DNA from: Clostridia bacterium
GTDB taxonomy: Bacteria > Bacillota_A > Clostridia > UMGS1883
NCBI GenBank assembly: GCA_017467965.1
Contig: JAFUJZ010000030.1
Location: forward strand, 1 to 64,000
Length of the DNA: 64,000 bases
Direction: 5' to 3'
In this document: positions 44,750 through 52,950 of the stretch, piece after piece
Position numbering within the stretch: position 1 is the stretch's first letter
Layout: every line of letters starts with the position of its first letter
Notes under the pieces: generated by a model
The model's database searches: none
The model's input: the letters and a program-made list of their open reading frames with translations, nothing else
What the model was told of the DNA's origin: nothing
Made by a program: the position numbers and the translations under genes

Positions 44750-45373
44750 ATGAAGAAATTAGCTAGAGATTTTAAATATTTGACCCATGTTATCTTTCAC
44801 CCGTTCGACGGATTTTATGAAGTAAGATTCAGAGGCATGGGCAACAACCTTTTGGTTGCGCTTTTGTTCCTTGCAAGCGGTATACTTAACGTTATAGCAT
44901 ATCAGTACACAGGCTTTATTCTCAACAATAACCCCTTGTACGCTATGAATAGTGTTACAACCTTCATCTTCGGTTTGTTCCCTTACTTACTTTTTGCAAT
45001 AAGTAACTGGAGTATGACCGCAATTTTCGAAGGTAGCGGTAAGTTCCTTGATATTTTGACAGTGCTTGCATACGCATTGTTCCCCAAAATGATGACTGAT
45101 ATCGTTTATATTATCGGTTCTAACTTTGTAACAGCAGAAGAAGCTATGATTCTTACAGCTGTACAGATGATTGGTCTTGTTTGGTTCTGTTTCCTTGTAT
45201 TCAGTGGCTTGTGTGTAATCCATGAATATGGTGCAGGCAGAAACCTTGCAATGATTATCGCAACTTTTGTTGCAGCGATAGTAATTATTTTCCTTGCAAC
45301 ATTGTATATCACACTTGTTGAGAAGGCTCTTGGATTCTTCACAGACTTCACAACAGAATTGGCTAGGAGGTGA
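44750..45373 (+). CDS. Yip1-family membrane protein
   Basis: ATG 44750 is 6 nt after GAGGTG; the reading frame is open further upstream to 44726 but that would ignore this site. The 207-residue protein has about five membrane helices with the Yip1 layout: HVIFHPFDGFYEVRFRG ahead of the first helix, the polar GSGKFLDILTVLAYALFPKMM segment in the middle, and three closing helices. In bacteria Yip1-family proteins are of unknown function. It lies between the NHL-propeller and DUF5696-type genes and overlaps or touches both transcripts, so it is a fixed member of this operon. Confidence 0.85.
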   Translation: MKKLARDFKYLTHVIFHPFDGFYEVRFRGMGNNLLVALLFLASGILNVIAYQYTGFILNNNPLYAMNSVTTFIFGLFPYLLFAISNWSMTAIFEGSGKFLDILTVLAYALFPKMMTDIVYIIGSNFVTAEEAMILTAVQMIGLVWFCFLVFSGLCVIHEYGAGRNLAMIIATFVAAIVIIFLATLYITLVEKALGFFTDFTTELARR

Positions 45374-45381
45374 CGGTAGGT

Positions 45382-48357
45382 ATGAAGAAATTTATTAAAA
45401 AACTTTCTCTTTTGAAAATTGTTACAATGATTCTTGTTGTGGCAATATTGGTTTCTATCATATCTTTCCTTCCTCAGCTTCAGCTCAAGTATTCTGATGT
45501 TGCCGGAATTGTACAGGAAGGCATCCAGAAGGGTGATTTCCCCAAAATTGACAAGGCTATAAAGAGCAATGTTCTTGTTGCTCAGAATGGCGGCAGATCA
45601 CTTTATGTTAACCCCAACACTCTCAATGTAACTGTAGTGGATGACGCAACAGGTACTGTTTGGACATCTATTCCTCAGACAGGTACATTGGAAGACGAAG
45701 ACAAGGCTCCCATGTTAGTATCTTTCCTTGATGCTACAGGTGCTGTAAACAACTGGGATACATACACACAGTGTATCAGCCTTGATAACACAACAAGAGA
45801 ACTCGAAGTAGGTGAGGACCGCGCTGATACTTATACAGTATACCAGCTTCCTGACGGCTTCAGAGCAAAGCTCAATGTTACAAAGGCAGAAGTTACTGAC
45901 CTTAACCAGTACATGCCCAAGAAGATTTCTATCGACCGTTACAATGAATGCTTCATCGCAAAGATTGACGAATTCAAAGCAGGTGCGGTTGCTACTATTA
46001 AGGACATTACAGGCGTAGAACTTAAGGCTGACGAAAGTGGCAATTACGATGCTAACATCGATGCTGAAATTCTCGAAGCTCTTGACGCTGATGAACTTAA
46101 GAAGGTTACAAGTGCACAGACAACTTTGGAAGATGCAGTTAAGTATGTAAAGGCTCTTGATATGATTTATGATATCGACGCTGAAACAGAAGATCATTAT
46201 TACAATAAGTACGCAGGTACACCTCCTCTTACTGTAACTAATATCCTTATTGATCTTTCCAAGAAGGCTCTTTACACAAGAGAAGACCTTATCAATGACT
46301 CCAGAGAATTTGACATCACAGACGTTGAATTTGCTCAGCCTGCTGATTTCACAATCATCATGGACGTAAAGTTAGTTGACGGTGACCTTGTAGTTCATAT
46401 TCCTACATATGAAATCAAGAACAATAGTGAAGACCCCGATTATTATACACTTCACAGCATTTCTGTTTTCCCCAACTTTGGCATCGTAAATGCTGACAGT
46501 TATGATGAAGGTTTCATCTTTGTTCCCGATGGTTCCGGTGCTCTTTTCGACATCAACAGCTATGACAGCGGTTATGCTGAATATGAACGCCCCATTTACA
46601 ACAACACATATTTCGATACTCTCTACACAGACAGCGAATATAACGAAGATTTGATGCTTCCCGTATTCGGTATGGGTAAGAACGGTAAGACAGCAGTTCC
46701 CGTTGCTGCAGCCGAAGAAACAGCCGAAGAAGCAGTTGAAGAACCCGCTGAAGACGCTACAGCAGTTGTAGAAGAGGAAGAAGATGCTTTGACAGTTGTT
46801 GATATTTCTACAACAGAAGATAAAAACACAGGCGTATATACTGGTTTCATGGGTATCATTGAAAGCGGTGCTGAAACGGCTGCTCTTACAGTTAAGCTTG
46901 GCAGCAAGGCTCAGGACGCTTCCAGCCTCAACAAGGTATATCCTACATTTGACGTAATGCAGTATTCCAACGTAAAGGTATTTGGTCCTTACAGCACAAA
47001 CGAAGCTAAGTTCCTTGCTAAGACAGGTTCCTTCGGTATGGATATCAAGGTTCGTTACAAGCTTTACACAGAAAACTGCAACTACTACACAATGGCAGCA
47101 GATTATAAGGAATATCTCCTTCAGACAAACGAAAATATCAAGGTAGAGTATGATGTGGAAACACCTGCTCCCGAAGTATATCTCGATGTAATTTCTGCTC
47201 TTACAGTTGAAGACAGAATCATGGGTATTCCTTATGACAACACAATTTCCATGACAACATATTCCGAGCTTAACGATATCCTCAATGACCTCGGTAAGGT
47301 TGATACAGTTGTAAGCTACAAGGGTGCTTATAACGGCGGTATTTATAACAAGGTTAACCAGAAGGCTGACAAGACAAAGGCTAACGGTTCCGAAGATGAA
47401 TACAAGAAGCTCATGGAAAACCATGGTGACTCTATCTACATGAGCACACCTATCTCTTACGTATACAAGGATGACGCAGTATTCAATCCTGAACGTCATG
47501 CACTCTTAGGTTTTGATTCTGAACCTGTTAAGGTTTATGACTATGATATTCCTACAGGCAGATTCAATCTTCACGGCGAAGGCCACTGGATTTTGAGCCC
47601 CTATTATCTTCCCGGTGTTGTTGAAACATTCAAGAAGAGCTTAGAGGACAATACAAACCTTGCTTTGGAAGACCTTGGTAACCTTGTATATGCTCATAAC
47701 AAGCCCGAAGAAGAAGTTAACCTTTATGAAGGTGAACTTGTTGTCAAGAAAGCTCTTGATAAACTCTCCGAAGGCGACAGAAAGCTTATTCTTACAAATC
47801 CCTTTGCAACACGTATGCTCTATGCTGAATACAGCACAGACATCTCTCGTGAAAGCAGCGACTACGGTTTGATAAGACATAACGTTCCTTTCCGTCAGCT
47901 TGTTATGAACGGTCTTACAAAGTATACTACACTCACAATTAACGAATCTTCTTCCGGTAAGGCATATTACCTTCTTCAGGCAATTGAATTGGGTAGCAGC
48001 CCCAAGTATAAGATTACAGCAAAGAGTGTAGACGACCTTAAGGAAGGCAACTATCATGAGCTCTTCTCAACAGAGTACAGCCTCATCGCTGCTGACATTA
48101 AGGCAATGGCTAAAGAAATCGACGCTGCGTTCGCACAGATTGGTACAAACGAAATTACAGGACACAGACTTATCGATGAAAAGGTATATGAAACAACATA
48201 CGCTACAGGCGTAAAGGTTGTTGTTAACTACAACAAGCTGGATGTTACTACAGAATATGGTGATATTCCTGCTGAAGGCTACATCATCATCGCTGCTGAG
48301 GAAGCTCCCGATGCTGTTGTAGAAGAAAACGTGGAAGGAGGAGAAGTAGATGGCTAA
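45382..48357 (+). CDS. DUF5696-type surface protein, possible glycoside-hydrolase-like barrel
   Basis: ATG 45382 lies 11 nt after GGAGG (45366-45370); GTG 45370 is an alternative start. The 991-residue protein has an N-terminal membrane helix (about 10-32), beta-sandwich regions (YVNPNTLNVTVVDDATGTVWTSIP; FIFVPDGSGALFDIN), an acidic Ala/Glu/Val insert (about 430-465), a central alpha/beta domain that reads like a TIM barrel (about 560-840; VVSYKGAYNGGIYN, GEGHWILSPYYLPGVV, LALEDLGNLVYAHNK) and a small C-terminal beta domain (TGVKVVVNYNKLDV) like those closing some glycoside hydrolases. I take the family name from memory of this neighbourhood in Bacillota. Enzyme activity is not proven. Confidence 0.75.
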   Translation: MKKFIKKLSLLKIVTMILVVAILVSIISFLPQLQLKYSDVAGIVQEGIQKGDFPKIDKAIKSNVLVAQNGGRSLYVNPNTLNVTVVDDATGTVWTSIPQTGTLEDEDKAPMLVSFLDATGAVNNWDTYTQCISLDNTTRELEVGEDRADTYTVYQLPDGFRAKLNVTKAEVTDLNQYMPKKISIDRYNECFIAKIDEFKAGAVATIKDITGVELKADESGNYDANIDAEILEALDADELKKVTSAQTTLEDAVKYVKALDMIYDIDAETEDHYYNKYAGTPPLTVTNILIDLSKKALYTREDLINDSREFDITDVEFAQPADFTIIMDVKLVDGDLVVHIPTYEIKNNSEDPDYYTLHSISVFPNFGIVNADSYDEGFIFVPDGSGALFDINSYDSGYAEYERPIYNNTYFDTLYTDSEYNEDLMLPVFGMGKNGKTAVPVAAAEETAEEAVEEPAEDATAVVEEEEDALTVVDISTTEDKNTGVYTGFMGIIESGAETAALTVKLGSKAQDASSLNKVYPTFDVMQYSNVKVFGPYSTNEAKFLAKTGSFGMDIKVRYKLYTENCNYYTMAADYKEYLLQTNENIKVEYDVETPAPEVYLDVISALTVEDRIMGIPYDNTISMTTYSELNDILNDLGKVDTVVSYKGAYNGGIYNKVNQKADKTKANGSEDEYKKLMENHGDSIYMSTPISYVYKDDAVFNPERHALLGFDSEPVKVYDYDIPTGRFNLHGEGHWILSPYYLPGVVETFKKSLEDNTNLALEDLGNLVYAHNKPEEEVNLYEGELVVKKALDKLSEGDRKLILTNPFATRMLYAEYSTDISRESSDYGLIRHNVPFRQLVMNGLTKYTTLTINESSSGKAYYLLQAIELGSSPKYKITAKSVDDLKEGNYHELFSTEYSLIAADIKAMAKEIDAAFAQIGTNEITGHRLIDEKVYETTYATGVKVVVNYNKLDVTTEYGDIPAEGYIIIAAEEAPDAVVEENVEGGEVDG

Positions 48358-49303
48358 TGCAAATGTAAAAACAAAGGCTCCCGCAAAGGCAGCAAAGCCC
48401 GTTAAGGCTAAAAAGCATATGAAGTTCCAGACTACTCAGAAAATCAACGGTTACGTATTCTTGCTTCCGTGGATTATCGGTTTCCTTCTTTTCTTCCTTA
48501 TGCCTATCGTAAACACAATTATTTATTCTTTCAATACTGTAGGTGTTGCTGATGCCGGCGGTATGGAAATGACTTTCGTAGGCTGGGATAACTACACAGG
48601 TTTGTTTAACACAGAGCTTTCTACACAGGGACAGCAGTTCACTCGTGTATTTACTGAAGAAAACTCAAACATCATCATGAATACTCCTCTTATCGTAGTA
48701 TTCTCGCTTTTCTCAGCGCTCCTTGTTAACGCAAACTACAAGGGAAGAGATATAGTACGTGTTATCTTCTTCCTTCCCATTGTACTTGGTATTTCTATTG
48801 TTACAACTCTTGTAACAACAACAGGCGGCGACGTAACAGGTGTTACAGCCGTTGCTACAGAAGAGTCCGGTTTCATTATGAGACTACTCACTTCTTACAC
48901 ATTCTTGCCTAAGGACGTAATTGGTTTCATTATGGGTGTTGTAGCTGATATTTCATCCATTATCTCTAAGGCAGGCGTTCAGACACTCCTTTATCTTGCA
49001 GCTTTGCAGGGCATCAGCCCCTCATTGTACGAAGTTGCTAAGATTGAAGGTGCAACAACATACGAAGTGTTCTGGAAGGTTACTTTCCCCATGGTTGGTT
49101 CGATTACACTCTTCAACTTTGTATATACATTCGTTGATTTGTTCCTCGACTCTTCCATTGCACAGGAAGTTTACTCCTTCGCTTTCGAAAAGAACAGTAT
49201 CGGTGTAGGTAGTGCTCTTTCAATGGTTTACATGCTGGACGTATTGGCAATTCTGGTTGTTATGGTTCTGATACTTACAAAGGTGGTGAAGATCGGTGAG
49301 TAA
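48350..49303 (+). CDS. Sugar ABC permease, pair 2 (UgpA-type)
   Basis: The 317-residue protein has six helices and the EAA loop EVAKIEGATTYEVFWKVTFPMVG. After a Lys/Ala-rich start come INGYVFLLPWIIGFLLFFLMPIVNTIIYSFN and an extracellular loop longer than usual, including TTTGGDVTGVTAVATEESG. It overlaps the DUF5696-type gene by 8 nt and the next permease by 8 nt. No third binding protein accompanies it, so pair 2 may use the same two binding proteins as pair 1 or work with the DUF5696-type protein. Confidence 0.92.
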   Translation: MANANVKTKAPAKAAKPVKAKKHMKFQTTQKINGYVFLLPWIIGFLLFFLMPIVNTIIYSFNTVGVADAGGMEMTFVGWDNYTGLFNTELSTQGQQFTRVFTEENSNIIMNTPLIVVFSLFSALLVNANYKGRDIVRVIFFLPIVLGISIVTTLVTTTGGDVTGVTAVATEESGFIMRLLTSYTFLPKDVIGFIMGVVADISSIISKAGVQTLLYLAALQGISPSLYEVAKIEGATTYEVFWKVTFPMVGSITLFNFVYTFVDLFLDSSIAQEVYSFAFEKNSIGVGSALSMVYMLDVLAILVVMVLILTKVVKIGE

Positions 49304-50357
49304 TGTTAAAAAGGTTAAAGCCCCCAAGGCTCCTAAAGTAAAAAAGCCCGGCTTTTTCGCTTGGCTCAAGGCTGCATGGAATGATAATTCCATCACTGAT
49401 CCCCTCGTATGTAAGAGAACTCTTCAGGGTATAATTTTCAAGGTTTTCGGTATTACACTTATCTTGGGTATGTGCTTTGCAATCCTTTATCCGATTTTGA
49501 AGCTTTTCCCCATGGTATTGAGCGATGTTGAAGACCTCGGTAACCCCGACGTTGTATGGGTACCCATTAACTATTCAATCATAAGCTTCCAGGCTGCTAT
49601 AAGATTGGTGTTTGGTAACTTCTCTACAATGTTCCTTTCACTCCTTTATGCAGCGGTAACAGCTTTTATTCAGGTTGTTATCTGTGCTATGGCAGGTTAC
49701 ACAATTGGTCGAATCAAGATTCCTTTCAAGGGCTTAATCTTTGGTTTGGTAGTATTCCAGTTCGTTGTTCCTCCTCAGTCACTTCTTATTTCCCAGTACC
49801 TTAACTTCAAGAACTTTGATATTTTAGGTATTTTCCAGTTGACAACAGGCGATACAATCGACCTTATCAACAACCCTGTTACACTTTATATGCTCTCACT
49901 TCTTGGTCAGGGCTTAAAGCAGAGCTTGTTCATTTACATTTTCTCTTCCTTCTTCCAGGGTCTTCCCAAGGAATTGGAAGAAGCAGCTCTCATCGACGGT
50001 TGCGGCTTCTACAAGACATATCTTAAGATTGCTCTTCCCAACGCTGTACCTTCTATCATGGTTGTTGCAGTTCTTTCCTTCATCTGGAACTATGGTGACA
50101 CATACTACACAGGTTACTTCCACCCCGAAGGACCTTACCTTGCAATGAAGCTCAACCAGCAGTTTGCAGCTACAAACGCAAATACTGTTGTTGACGCAGT
50201 TTCCAAGTGGTATGATAAGCCCGCCGCAAGTAGCTTCACATACGATGCTGTTAAGCAGGCAGCTGTTCTTATCTACCTTATTCCTCTTCTGGTTATTTAC
50301 TTTATTGTACAGAAGAAGCTTGTTGAAAACTTTGCAGCCAGTGGTATTGTTGGTTAA
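49296..50357 (+). CDS. Sugar ABC permease, pair 2 (MalG-type)
   Basis: The 353-residue protein has six helices and the EAA loop EEAALIDGCGFYKTYLKIALPNAVPS. It is about 60-70 residues longer than typical MalG-type subunits because of an extended N-terminus (KKVKAPKAPKVKKPGFFAWLKAAW) and a long loop near the C-terminus (YFHPEGPYLAMKLNQQFAATNANTVVDAVSKWYDKPAASS). It ends the operon at a strong terminator. No ATPase gene follows, so an ATPase encoded elsewhere must power both permease pairs. Confidence 0.92.
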   Translation: MSNVKKVKAPKAPKVKKPGFFAWLKAAWNDNSITDPLVCKRTLQGIIFKVFGITLILGMCFAILYPILKLFPMVLSDVEDLGNPDVVWVPINYSIISFQAAIRLVFGNFSTMFLSLLYAAVTAFIQVVICAMAGYTIGRIKIPFKGLIFGLVVFQFVVPPQSLLISQYLNFKNFDILGIFQLTTGDTIDLINNPVTLYMLSLLGQGLKQSLFIYIFSSFFQGLPKELEEAALIDGCGFYKTYLKIALPNAVPSIMVVAVLSFIWNYGDTYYTGYFHPEGPYLAMKLNQQFAATNANTVVDAVSKWYDKPAASSFTYDAVKQAAVLIYLIPLLVIYFIVQKKLVENFAASGIVG

Positions 50358-50364
50358 AAACTTT

Positions 50365-50396
50365 AAAAGACGTCCAAGAAATTGGACGTCTTTTTT
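50365..50396 (+). terminator. Terminator of the ABC operon
   Basis: AAAAGACGTCCAA-gaaa-TTGGACGTCTTTT with T-run, 8 nt after the last stop codon. Confidence 0.95.
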
Positions 50397-50413
50397 GTTT
50401 TTAACCAACAGCA

Positions 50414-50522
50414 AACCAAATTTCTTTGAAATTTGGTTTATATCGCATCTGAACATAGCGAGGATATATCGCAACCGAATTAAATGAGGTTATATCGCAT
50501 TTCACGAAGTGAAATATATCGC
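50414..50522. repeat. TATATCGC repeat cluster with hairpins
   Basis: TATATCGC occurs at 50439, 50465, 50491 and 50515, that is with steps of 26, 26 and 24 nt. The unit spacers are different from one another; the first is preceded by AACCAAATTTC-tttg-AAATTTGGTT-like pairing and the last contains TTTCAC-gaa-GTGAAA. No gene is present. Confidence 0.8.
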
Positions 50523-50590
50523 TTTATTATTGTGAAACAAAAAGATATGTGTTATTATATAATTGTAATCCAATTAAAATGGTGATTGAT

Positions 50591-50884
50591 ATGGCAATGG
50601 TACATAAATTTTATTTGTTGAATGATGAGGCTTCGGAAATAGGAGTTCATGACGATATAATATTTCACCATTTGGAAAGGTTTTTAACTGTAGATACCTT
50701 TTGGGGAGGATTTGATAAAAATCCCACGAAAGGACTTGATTATTGTGGATATACATACATTCCGCCCGAAAGCATTGATGAATTGTTTGAAGCAATCAGA
50801 GGTATCCATGAATTTGAAGAGCTTAGAGAGCTTTGCTTGATCGCAAAAAAAGAAAATGCTTGGATTGAGCATAGAGGATTATAA
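50591..50884 (+). CDS. Small hypothetical protein
   Basis: ATG 50591 is 4-5 nt after GGTGAT; ATG 50579 and ATG 50597 are alternatives. The 97-residue acidic protein (MVHKFYLLNDEASEIGVHDD ... YIPPESIDELFEAIRGIHEFEELRELCLIAKKENAWIEHRGL) has no signal peptide or membrane helix and looks like a small alpha/beta immunity-type or regulatory protein. I do not recognise a family. It lies 13 nt before the Nudix gene and heads a run of six co-directional genes. Confidence 0.6.
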   Translation: MAMVHKFYLLNDEASEIGVHDDIIFHHLERFLTVDTFWGGFDKNPTKGLDYCGYTYIPPESIDELFEAIRGIHEFEELRELCLIAKKENAWIEHRGL

Positions 50885-50897
50885 AGGAGACAACAAA

Positions 50898-51350
50898 ATG
50901 AGCAGATGCGAAAATACAATTCTGACAAATATGTGTATGGTCTATGACAGTGATAGAGTTCTTGTGCAGGACAGATTAGACCCAAGGTGGAGAGGGATTA
51001 CTTTTCCCGGTGGTCATGTTGAAAAAGGGGAATCTTTTACCGATAGTGTTGTCCGTGAAGTCTTTGAAGAAACCGGTCTTATAATTGAAAAACCAAGAAT
51101 GTGCGGAATAAAAAGCTGGTATACAAAGGAAAACGCACGATATATAGTTTTGTTATATAAAACAGACAAATTTTCCGGAGAAATAAAATCTTCCGAAGAG
51201 GGAGAGGTATTTTGGTTAGATTTAAAAGATTTGTCAAAAATGAAGCTTGCCAAGGATTTTGAAGATATGCTTAAGATTTTTACGGATGATGATTTGAGTG
51301 AGTTTTACTATTATGAAGAAAACGGAGAGTGGAAGTATTCGTTAAAATAA
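50898..51350 (+). CDS. Nudix hydrolase (MutT/8-oxo-dGTP diphosphatase-like)
   Basis: ATG 50898 follows AAAGGAG, giving 150 residues. The Nudix box is complete: GGHVEKGESFTDSVVREVFEETGLI (G-x5-E-x7-REVxEExGU), and the VLVQDRLDPRWRGITFPGGHVE lead-in matches Firmicutes 8-oxo-dGTP diphosphatases. It would clear oxidised nucleotides or other nucleoside diphosphates; actual substrate not shown. The C-terminal acidic tail (TDDDLSEFYYYEENGEWKYSLK) is common in this subgroup. Confidence 0.92.
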   Translation: MSRCENTILTNMCMVYDSDRVLVQDRLDPRWRGITFPGGHVEKGESFTDSVVREVFEETGLIIEKPRMCGIKSWYTKENARYIVLLYKTDKFSGEIKSSEEGEVFWLDLKDLSKMKLAKDFEDMLKIFTDDDLSEFYYYEENGEWKYSLK

Positions 51351-51363
51351 AGGGGCGATTTTG

Positions 51364-51792
51364 ATGAGTTTTAAACTTGGGTTACCGATTATAGCTGTTA
51401 TGGCAATAATTGTGGGAATTATATGTATAATTCAGTGGAGAAACAATAAAAACCGTGAGCATGTGATTATAAACGGGCGAATTATTGATTTTTCAAAACG
51501 AACAAACAGTAACGGCACATATTTTTATCCGGTATTTGAGTATTTTTATAATGGAAATACATACAAAAATGAAGGAAAATTTGGTACAGCAACAATAAAA
51601 AATGGTAAAAAAGTACCTATGTCAAAATATGAAGAGGGTGACGAAATAGAAGTGTTGGTGTTTTGCGACGACCCGTCAACGGGAATGATAAATACCAAGG
51701 GGAATATTAATCTTTCGCTATATTTTGGACTGGGTGCATTAGCTTTAGGCATATTGCTTGGAGTAGTTTGGATTTTGATTTGGGGAGTGTGA
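51364..51792 (+). CDS. DUF3592-like membrane protein
   Basis: ATG 51364 follows AGGGGCG, giving 142 residues. Two membrane helices (about 6-24 and 122-140) flank an extracytoplasmic beta domain (VIINGRIIDFSKRTNSNGTYFYPVFEYFYNGNTYKNEGKFG), the DUF3592 pattern (variable-region helices around a YPvVeY beta unit). Function unknown. It lies 13 nt after the Nudix gene and 4 nt before a PNPOx-like gene. Confidence 0.78.
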   Translation: MSFKLGLPIIAVMAIIVGIICIIQWRNNKNREHVIINGRIIDFSKRTNSNGTYFYPVFEYFYNGNTYKNEGKFGTATIKNGKKVPMSKYEEGDEIEVLVFCDDPSTGMINTKGNINLSLYFGLGALALGILLGVVWILIWGV

Positions 51793-51796
51793 TGTT

Positions 51797-52273
51797 ATGT
51801 TTAGGGAATTAACACGGAAAAAGAAACAGATTACAGACGAAGAATGTATTGAAATATTAAAAAACGAAAAGCGTGGTGTTTTGTCGGTATTGGGGGATGA
51901 TGAGTACCCTTATGGTATGCCAATGAATCACTGGTATAATGATGAAGATGGGAGCATATATTTTCATTCGGGGAAAACAGGGCACAGGCACGATGCTATA
52001 AAAAAGCACGACAAGGTATCCTTTTGTGTATATAATGAAGGCTACCGTAGCGAGGGCGAGTGGGCGCTTAATATAAAAAGCGTAATTGTTTTCGGCAGGA
52101 TTGAAGTTATAGACGATTTGGAAAGAGTGATTGACATAACAAAAAAGCTCAGCTATAAATTTACGAATGATGATGAATATATTGAAAACGAAATACGACT
52201 TTATGCCGATAAAACACAGCTACTAAAGCTTAATATAGAGCATATGTGCGGTAAAATGGTTACAGAGTCTTGA
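51797..52273 (+). CDS. Pyridoxamine 5'-phosphate oxidase-like flavin protein (NimA-type)
   Basis: The 158-residue protein has the split-barrel FMN-binding pattern of the NimA/PNPOx-like family: ILKNEKRGVLSVLGDDEYPYGMPMNHWYNDEDGSIYFHSGKTGHRHDAIKKHDKVSFCVY, then VIVFGRIEVIDD. These proteins bind FMN or heme and include nitroimidazole reductases, but many are of unknown role. It starts 4 nt after the DUF3592-like gene. Confidence 0.88.
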   Translation: MFRELTRKKKQITDEECIEILKNEKRGVLSVLGDDEYPYGMPMNHWYNDEDGSIYFHSGKTGHRHDAIKKHDKVSFCVYNEGYRSEGEWALNIKSVIVFGRIEVIDDLERVIDITKKLSYKFTNDDEYIENEIRLYADKTQLLKLNIEHMCGKMVTES

Positions 52274-52289
52274 TTGAGGAGAAATTTGA

Positions 52290-52934
52290 ATGAAAATACT
52301 TTTGGTATTTTTGAGTGCAGTTATTGTATTGAGCTTGTCAGCCTGCGGTTGCGGAAAGAATGTTGAAAAAAGTCAAATCGAACCGGCTATAGAACCCGTA
52401 ACAGAGAACGAAGAGGTGCAAGCATACAGAGAAATGTATGCTCAGGCTAAGGAAAACGGAGATTATGTGGGAATGAATAATGCACAGAGTGCACTTAAAA
52501 ATCAAGATTTTGACTATACGCACGATGGCGTTATAAGCCAATATGATTACGCATATACAAATCCGGAAGGTAAAGAAATCAAAGGCATGGTTTATTTTTT
52601 GGATTTACCGAACGAGTTTTCATTTGCAGAGGCGGAAGAGGTCGCAGATAGACAATCGATTGGTGAAAATGATTATGTGGTGATTGATTATACGCATCTT
52701 AAGGATGCGCGCTTACAGGTGAGAAATTCCTACAGAGCGGATAATTATTATGTAAGAGATTGTATTATTGATGTGCTTTTACAATACGACAACGAAAATA
52801 ATACTCCATGGCAAAGAACAAAGGAAACCATGGAGATTGAATGGTATGTGCATAATCTGTCATATGCGGCAGGGTATAAGACGGAAAGAGCCAAGCATGT
52901 AGATTTGAATAATGAGGATGAAAACGTATATTAA
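52290..52934 (+). CDS. Lipoprotein, unknown
   Basis: The 214-residue protein starts 16 nt after the PNPOx-like gene, behind GAGGAG. The signal peptide ends LSACGCGKN. The mature part is acidic, with EEVQAYREMYAQAKENGDYVGMNNAQSALKN (helical) and a following beta-rich part without cysteines. I do not recognise a family. It shares the CGC lipobox with the next protein, from which it is separated by 16 nt. Confidence 0.75.
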   Translation: MKILLVFLSAVIVLSLSACGCGKNVEKSQIEPAIEPVTENEEVQAYREMYAQAKENGDYVGMNNAQSALKNQDFDYTHDGVISQYDYAYTNPEGKEIKGMVYFLDLPNEFSFAEAEEVADRQSIGENDYVVIDYTHLKDARLQVRNSYRADNYYVRDCIIDVLLQYDNENNTPWQRTKETMEIEWYVHNLSYAAGYKTERAKHVDLNNEDENVY

Positions 52935-52950
52935 TTAAGGAGATGTTATT

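Noticed and set aside
46372..47499. Minus-strand reading frame (375 codons) opposite the DUF5696-type gene
   Set aside because: Same codon-mirror effect; no start context and an unlikely Cys/Val-rich composition.
50414..50522. CRISPR array
   Set aside because: The repeated word is only 8 bp and the spacing is too short; no cas genes nearby.
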